Assembly: GCA_031276335.1 (NCBI GenBank)
Contig: JAISNH010000007.1
Span: 1-6,613 of the forward strand
From: Rickettsiales bacterium
GTDB lineage: Bacteria; Pseudomonadota; Alphaproteobacteria; Rs-D84; CACZYB01
DNA length: 6,613 nucleotides
Direction: 5' to 3'
Shown piece after piece: positions 4,849 through 6,613 of the stretch. How positions within the stretch are numbered: position 1 is the stretch's first letter; each line of letters begins with the position of its first letter. The position numbers and the translations under genes are program-made. A model generated the notes under the pieces. The model saw only the letters and a list, made by a program, of their open reading frames with translations, had not been told where the DNA came from and ran no database searches.

Positions 4849-4877
4849 TTGCAAATTTTCCGCCCCTGCCCGATAAT
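4849..4877 (+). promoter_or_regulatory. tilS promoter placing the transcript start on or next to the ATG
   Basis: TTGCAA (4849-4854) and GATAAT (4872-4877) are separated by exactly 17 bases. Only six bases lie between the -10 and the tilS ATG at 4884, so initiation at the usual 6-8 bases downstream falls at or within the first codons. No Shine-Dalgarno sequence precedes the ATG. Together these suggest a leaderless tilS mRNA, unless a more distal promoter or the internal Met11 start is used. Confidence 0.5.
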
Positions 4878-4883
4878 CGCGGT

Positions 4884-5882
4884 ATGGATATTGAAAGGAA
4901 ATTCGCGGCGAAAATGGCGGAGCTGCTGCCCGCCGCGCCCGGGAAAATCGCCGTCGCCCTGTCGGGCGGCTCCGATTCGATGGCGCTCGCGCTCCTGTCC
5001 GCGAAATGGGCTGGGAACAGGGCGCAGCTGGCGGCTGTTACCGTCGACCACCGCCTGCGCCCGGAAAGCGCGCTCGAGGCGGAAAAGGTTGGCGCATGGA
5101 TGCGGAGGCGCGGAATTGCGCACGAAATCCTGGCTTATACGGGCGAAATCCCGTCCTCGAATATCGAGATGCGCGCTCGCGAATACCGCTATGGAATGCT
5201 CGTCGATTATTGCGGGAAAAACGGGATCGGCTTCCTTCTTGTCGCGCACAACGCGGACGAGCAGGCGGAAACTTTTTTCCTGAATCTGGCCCGCGGCAGC
5301 GGGGTTTTCGGCCTGAAGGGCATGGAGGAGGTCTCCCCCCGCGGCGGCGTTATGGTTGTACGCCCGCTGCTGGGTTTCCCGAAATCCGATCTGCGCTCGT
5401 ACCTTGAGGAGCGCCGCCAGCCGTGGGTTGAGGACCCCAGCAACGGGGACGAGAGGTACAAGCGCGCGCGGATTCGGAAGCTGGCCAGCCTTTTGTCCGG
5501 GCTGGGGCTTTCTCCGCGGCGGCTGGAAAACACCATGGCGAACATGAAGAGGGCGGCCGGCGCGATCGAATTTTACGCGGAGCGGCTGCTGGCCTCCGCG
5601 GTGTCCGGGCGGGACGGAAAAACCGTGCTCGATGCCGCGATGTTCGGGCAGGCGCCGGAGGAGGTGGCGCTTCGCGCGCTCGCCGAGCTGGTACGGAGGG
5701 AATCCGGAAATGATTATCCGCCGCGCCTGGCCCCGCTCCTCCGCCTGTATTCGAAAATCTCCGGGGGCTCGCTCGGACGCGGCGCGACGCTCGGCGGATT
5801 CAAGTTTTCCGGGCTTGGATCCGGCATGGTTTCGATGGAGCCGGAGCCTCCGCGCGCCAAAAAAACATGTGGCAAAAAATAA
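4884..5882 (+). CDS. tilS: tRNA(Ile)-lysidine synthase
   Basis: TilS modifies the CAU-anticodon tRNA(Ile2), using ATP and lysine to convert C34 to lysidine so the tRNA reads AUA as isoleucine instead of AUG as methionine. The PP-loop SGGSDS is at residues 27-32, VDHRLRPES at 54-62, HNADEQAETFFLNLARGSGVFGLKGM begins at 122, and the later W-EDPSN-D---KRARIR block is present. At 332 residues it is shorter than the E. coli enzyme (432), keeping the catalytic N-terminal domain and a reduced C-terminal part. It lies directly upstream of ftsH, a common proteobacterial order. The start at 4884 has no ribosome-binding site; Met11 at 4914 is an alternative. None of its ten isoleucines is encoded by ATA, unlike the neighbouring genes. 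Identification is firm. Confidence 0.95.
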   Translation: MDIERKFAAKMAELLPAAPGKIAVALSGGSDSMALALLSAKWAGNRAQLAAVTVDHRLRPESALEAEKVGAWMRRRGIAHEILAYTGEIPSSNIEMRAREYRYGMLVDYCGKNGIGFLLVAHNADEQAETFFLNLARGSGVFGLKGMEEVSPRGGVMVVRPLLGFPKSDLRSYLEERRQPWVEDPSNGDERYKRARIRKLASLLSGLGLSPRRLENTMANMKRAAGAIEFYAERLLASAVSGRDGKTVLDAAMFGQAPEEVALRALAELVRRESGNDYPPRLAPLLRLYSKISGGSLGRGATLGGFKFSGLGSGMVSMEPEPPRAKKTCGKK

Positions 5883-5896
5883 TTTCCTGATATAGA

Positions 5897-5922
5897 CTCG
5901 AAGTCCTGTTGAAACCCCGTTA
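5897..5922 (+). promoter_or_regulatory. Possible heat-shock (sigma-32-type) promoter of ftsH
   Basis: CTCGAAG (5897-5903) and CCCCGTTA (5915-5922) resemble the sigma-32 elements CTTGAAA and CCCCATnT, with an 11-base spacer at the short end of the accepted range. Heat-shock control of ftsH is known in proteobacteria. The match is imperfect and the 53-base tilS-ftsH gap may simply be read through. Confidence 0.35.
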
Positions 5923-5939
5923 TGGAAGCGTTCGAATGA
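5922..5939 (+). other. Five-codon mini-ORF overlapping the ftsH start
   Basis: ATG at 5922 opens a frame encoding MEAFE whose TGA (5937-5939) overlaps the ftsH ATG (5936-5938) in an ATGA junction. It also contains the only ribosome-binding-like sequence (GGAAG, 5924-5928) for ftsH. It could couple translation, but such a short frame may be chance. Confidence 0.25.
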
Positions 5940-6613
5940 GCAGATTTTGGAAGGGCCTTTACGTTTTTTTAATTGCGGCGATGTTTGTCGGCCTGTTTTT
6001 CCGCGCCGGCGGGGACTCCCGAGAAAAAAGCGGGGCGAACGTGATATTGTTCTCCGACTTCCTGGGCTATGTGAAGGCCGGCTATGTCGACGGCGTGGTG
6101 ATAAGGGGCGACATGGTCGAGGGAAAATTCAAGGACCCGTACAAGACCGAGGCCGGCGAGGCCCTGAAGAAGATAGTGATTAGGGACGAGGCCGAAAGGA
6201 AGGCCGCCGCCGCGCTTGGCGATGCGAAAAGGGCGGAGCTGCTGAAGTTCGAAACGAAGATTATTCCGTACCCGCGCCTGTTCGAGCTGTTGGAGGACAA
6301 GGGCGTCCCCACGGACGTCAGGATTGATTCCGGCGGCGGCATCGGCCTTATGCGTATGATCGACGTTCTGGGCACCATACTGTGGATATTCGTGCTAGTT
6401 ATGATATTCAAGAGCATGCGCGGCGACAAGTTCGCGGCCGGCAAGGCGAACGTCAGGATGCTGACGCAGAACACTATGAAGGTCTACTTCAAGGACGTCC
6501 TGGGCATAGACGACGCGAAGGAGGAGGTCACCGAGATAGTCGATTTCCTGCAGGATCCGGGGCGCTACTCCCGCCTTGGCGCGAAGATTCCGAAGGGCGT
6601 TCTTCTGGTCGGT
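5936..6613 (+). CDS. ftsH: ATP-dependent zinc metalloprotease FtsH, N-terminal part (cut by the window end)
   Basis: FtsH is the membrane-anchored AAA+ protease that degrades misfolded membrane proteins and some regulators. The 226 residues present contain a first membrane segment (about 4-22), a periplasmic domain (about 24-133), a second membrane segment (about 138-158) and the start of the AAA domain, with VYFKDVLGIDDAKEEVTEIVDFLQDP and LGAKIPKGVLLVG. The sequence ends immediately before the expected Walker A motif, so the ATPase core, SRH and the HExxH zinc site are outside the window. The usual DVAG is DVLG here. GGAAG lies 7 bases before the ATG at 5936. It follows tilS by 53 bases in the same direction, so co-transcription is likely. 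With HtpX it is the second membrane quality-control protease in the window. Confidence 0.96.
   Translation, partial: MSRFWKGLYVFLIAAMFVGLFFRAGGDSREKSGANVILFSDFLGYVKAGYVDGVVIRGDMVEGKFKDPYKTEAGEALKKIVIRDEAERKAAAALGDAKRAELLKFETKIIPYPRLFELLEDKGVPTDVRIDSGGGIGLMRMIDVLGTILWIFVLVMIFKSMRGDKFAAGKANVRMLTQNTMKVYFKDVLGIDDAKEEVTEIVDFLQDPGRYSRLGAKIPKGVLLVG

Overview
The window looks like chromosome from a Gram-negative proteobacterium, with Alphaproteobacteria the best guess. It encodes an outer-membrane-type lipoprotein, periplasmic cysteine-rich proteins, a tilS-ftsH gene pair of the kind common in proteobacteria, and a REP-like palindrome. Coding regions are GC-rich, yet isoleucine is very often written ATA. 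The lineage call is inference; there is no rRNA or other decisive marker here.

Layout. Bases 1-267 carry no convincing gene, only a cluster of hairpins including a REP-like palindrome. A clear promoter at 268-296 drives lemA (331-891) and an immediately adjacent HtpX-like M48 protease gene (892-1926), both envelope proteins. A second promoter (1945-1973) precedes a 383-residue lipoprotein (2031-3182) with a helical, probably coiled-coil middle and a C-terminal alpha/beta domain. A bidirectional terminator follows.

From 3245 to about 4800 lies the most unusual part: three minus-strand genes for small secreted cysteine-rich proteins (73, 77 and 57 aa) sharing a twin CX3C core. Each has its own promoter and a roughly 110-nt structured leader with the same five-helix fold, supported by compensatory base changes. 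In every copy one strand of helix P3 can also pair with a segment just after the closing helix, so two exclusive folds are possible, as in a riboswitch or attenuator. In copy 3 that segment also forms a terminator-like hairpin with a U tract. A duplicated scrap of the lipoprotein gene's 3' end and a second terminator lie between copies 1 and 2, showing that the cluster grew by segmental duplication.

From 4849 the plus strand resumes with tilS (4884-5882), whose predicted promoter places the transcript start almost on the ATG, and the first 226 codons of ftsH (5936 to the window end), cut just before the Walker A motif. TilS makes the tRNA that reads AUA. The neighbouring genes use ATA for about half their isoleucines, whereas tilS uses none.

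Taken together, the window is an envelope-maintenance neighbourhood (LemA/HtpX, lipoprotein, FtsH) around a tRNA-modification gene, with an expanded family of secreted cysteine-rich proteins inserted under what looks like RNA-based control. I do not recognise the RNA element or the small proteins as a named family.
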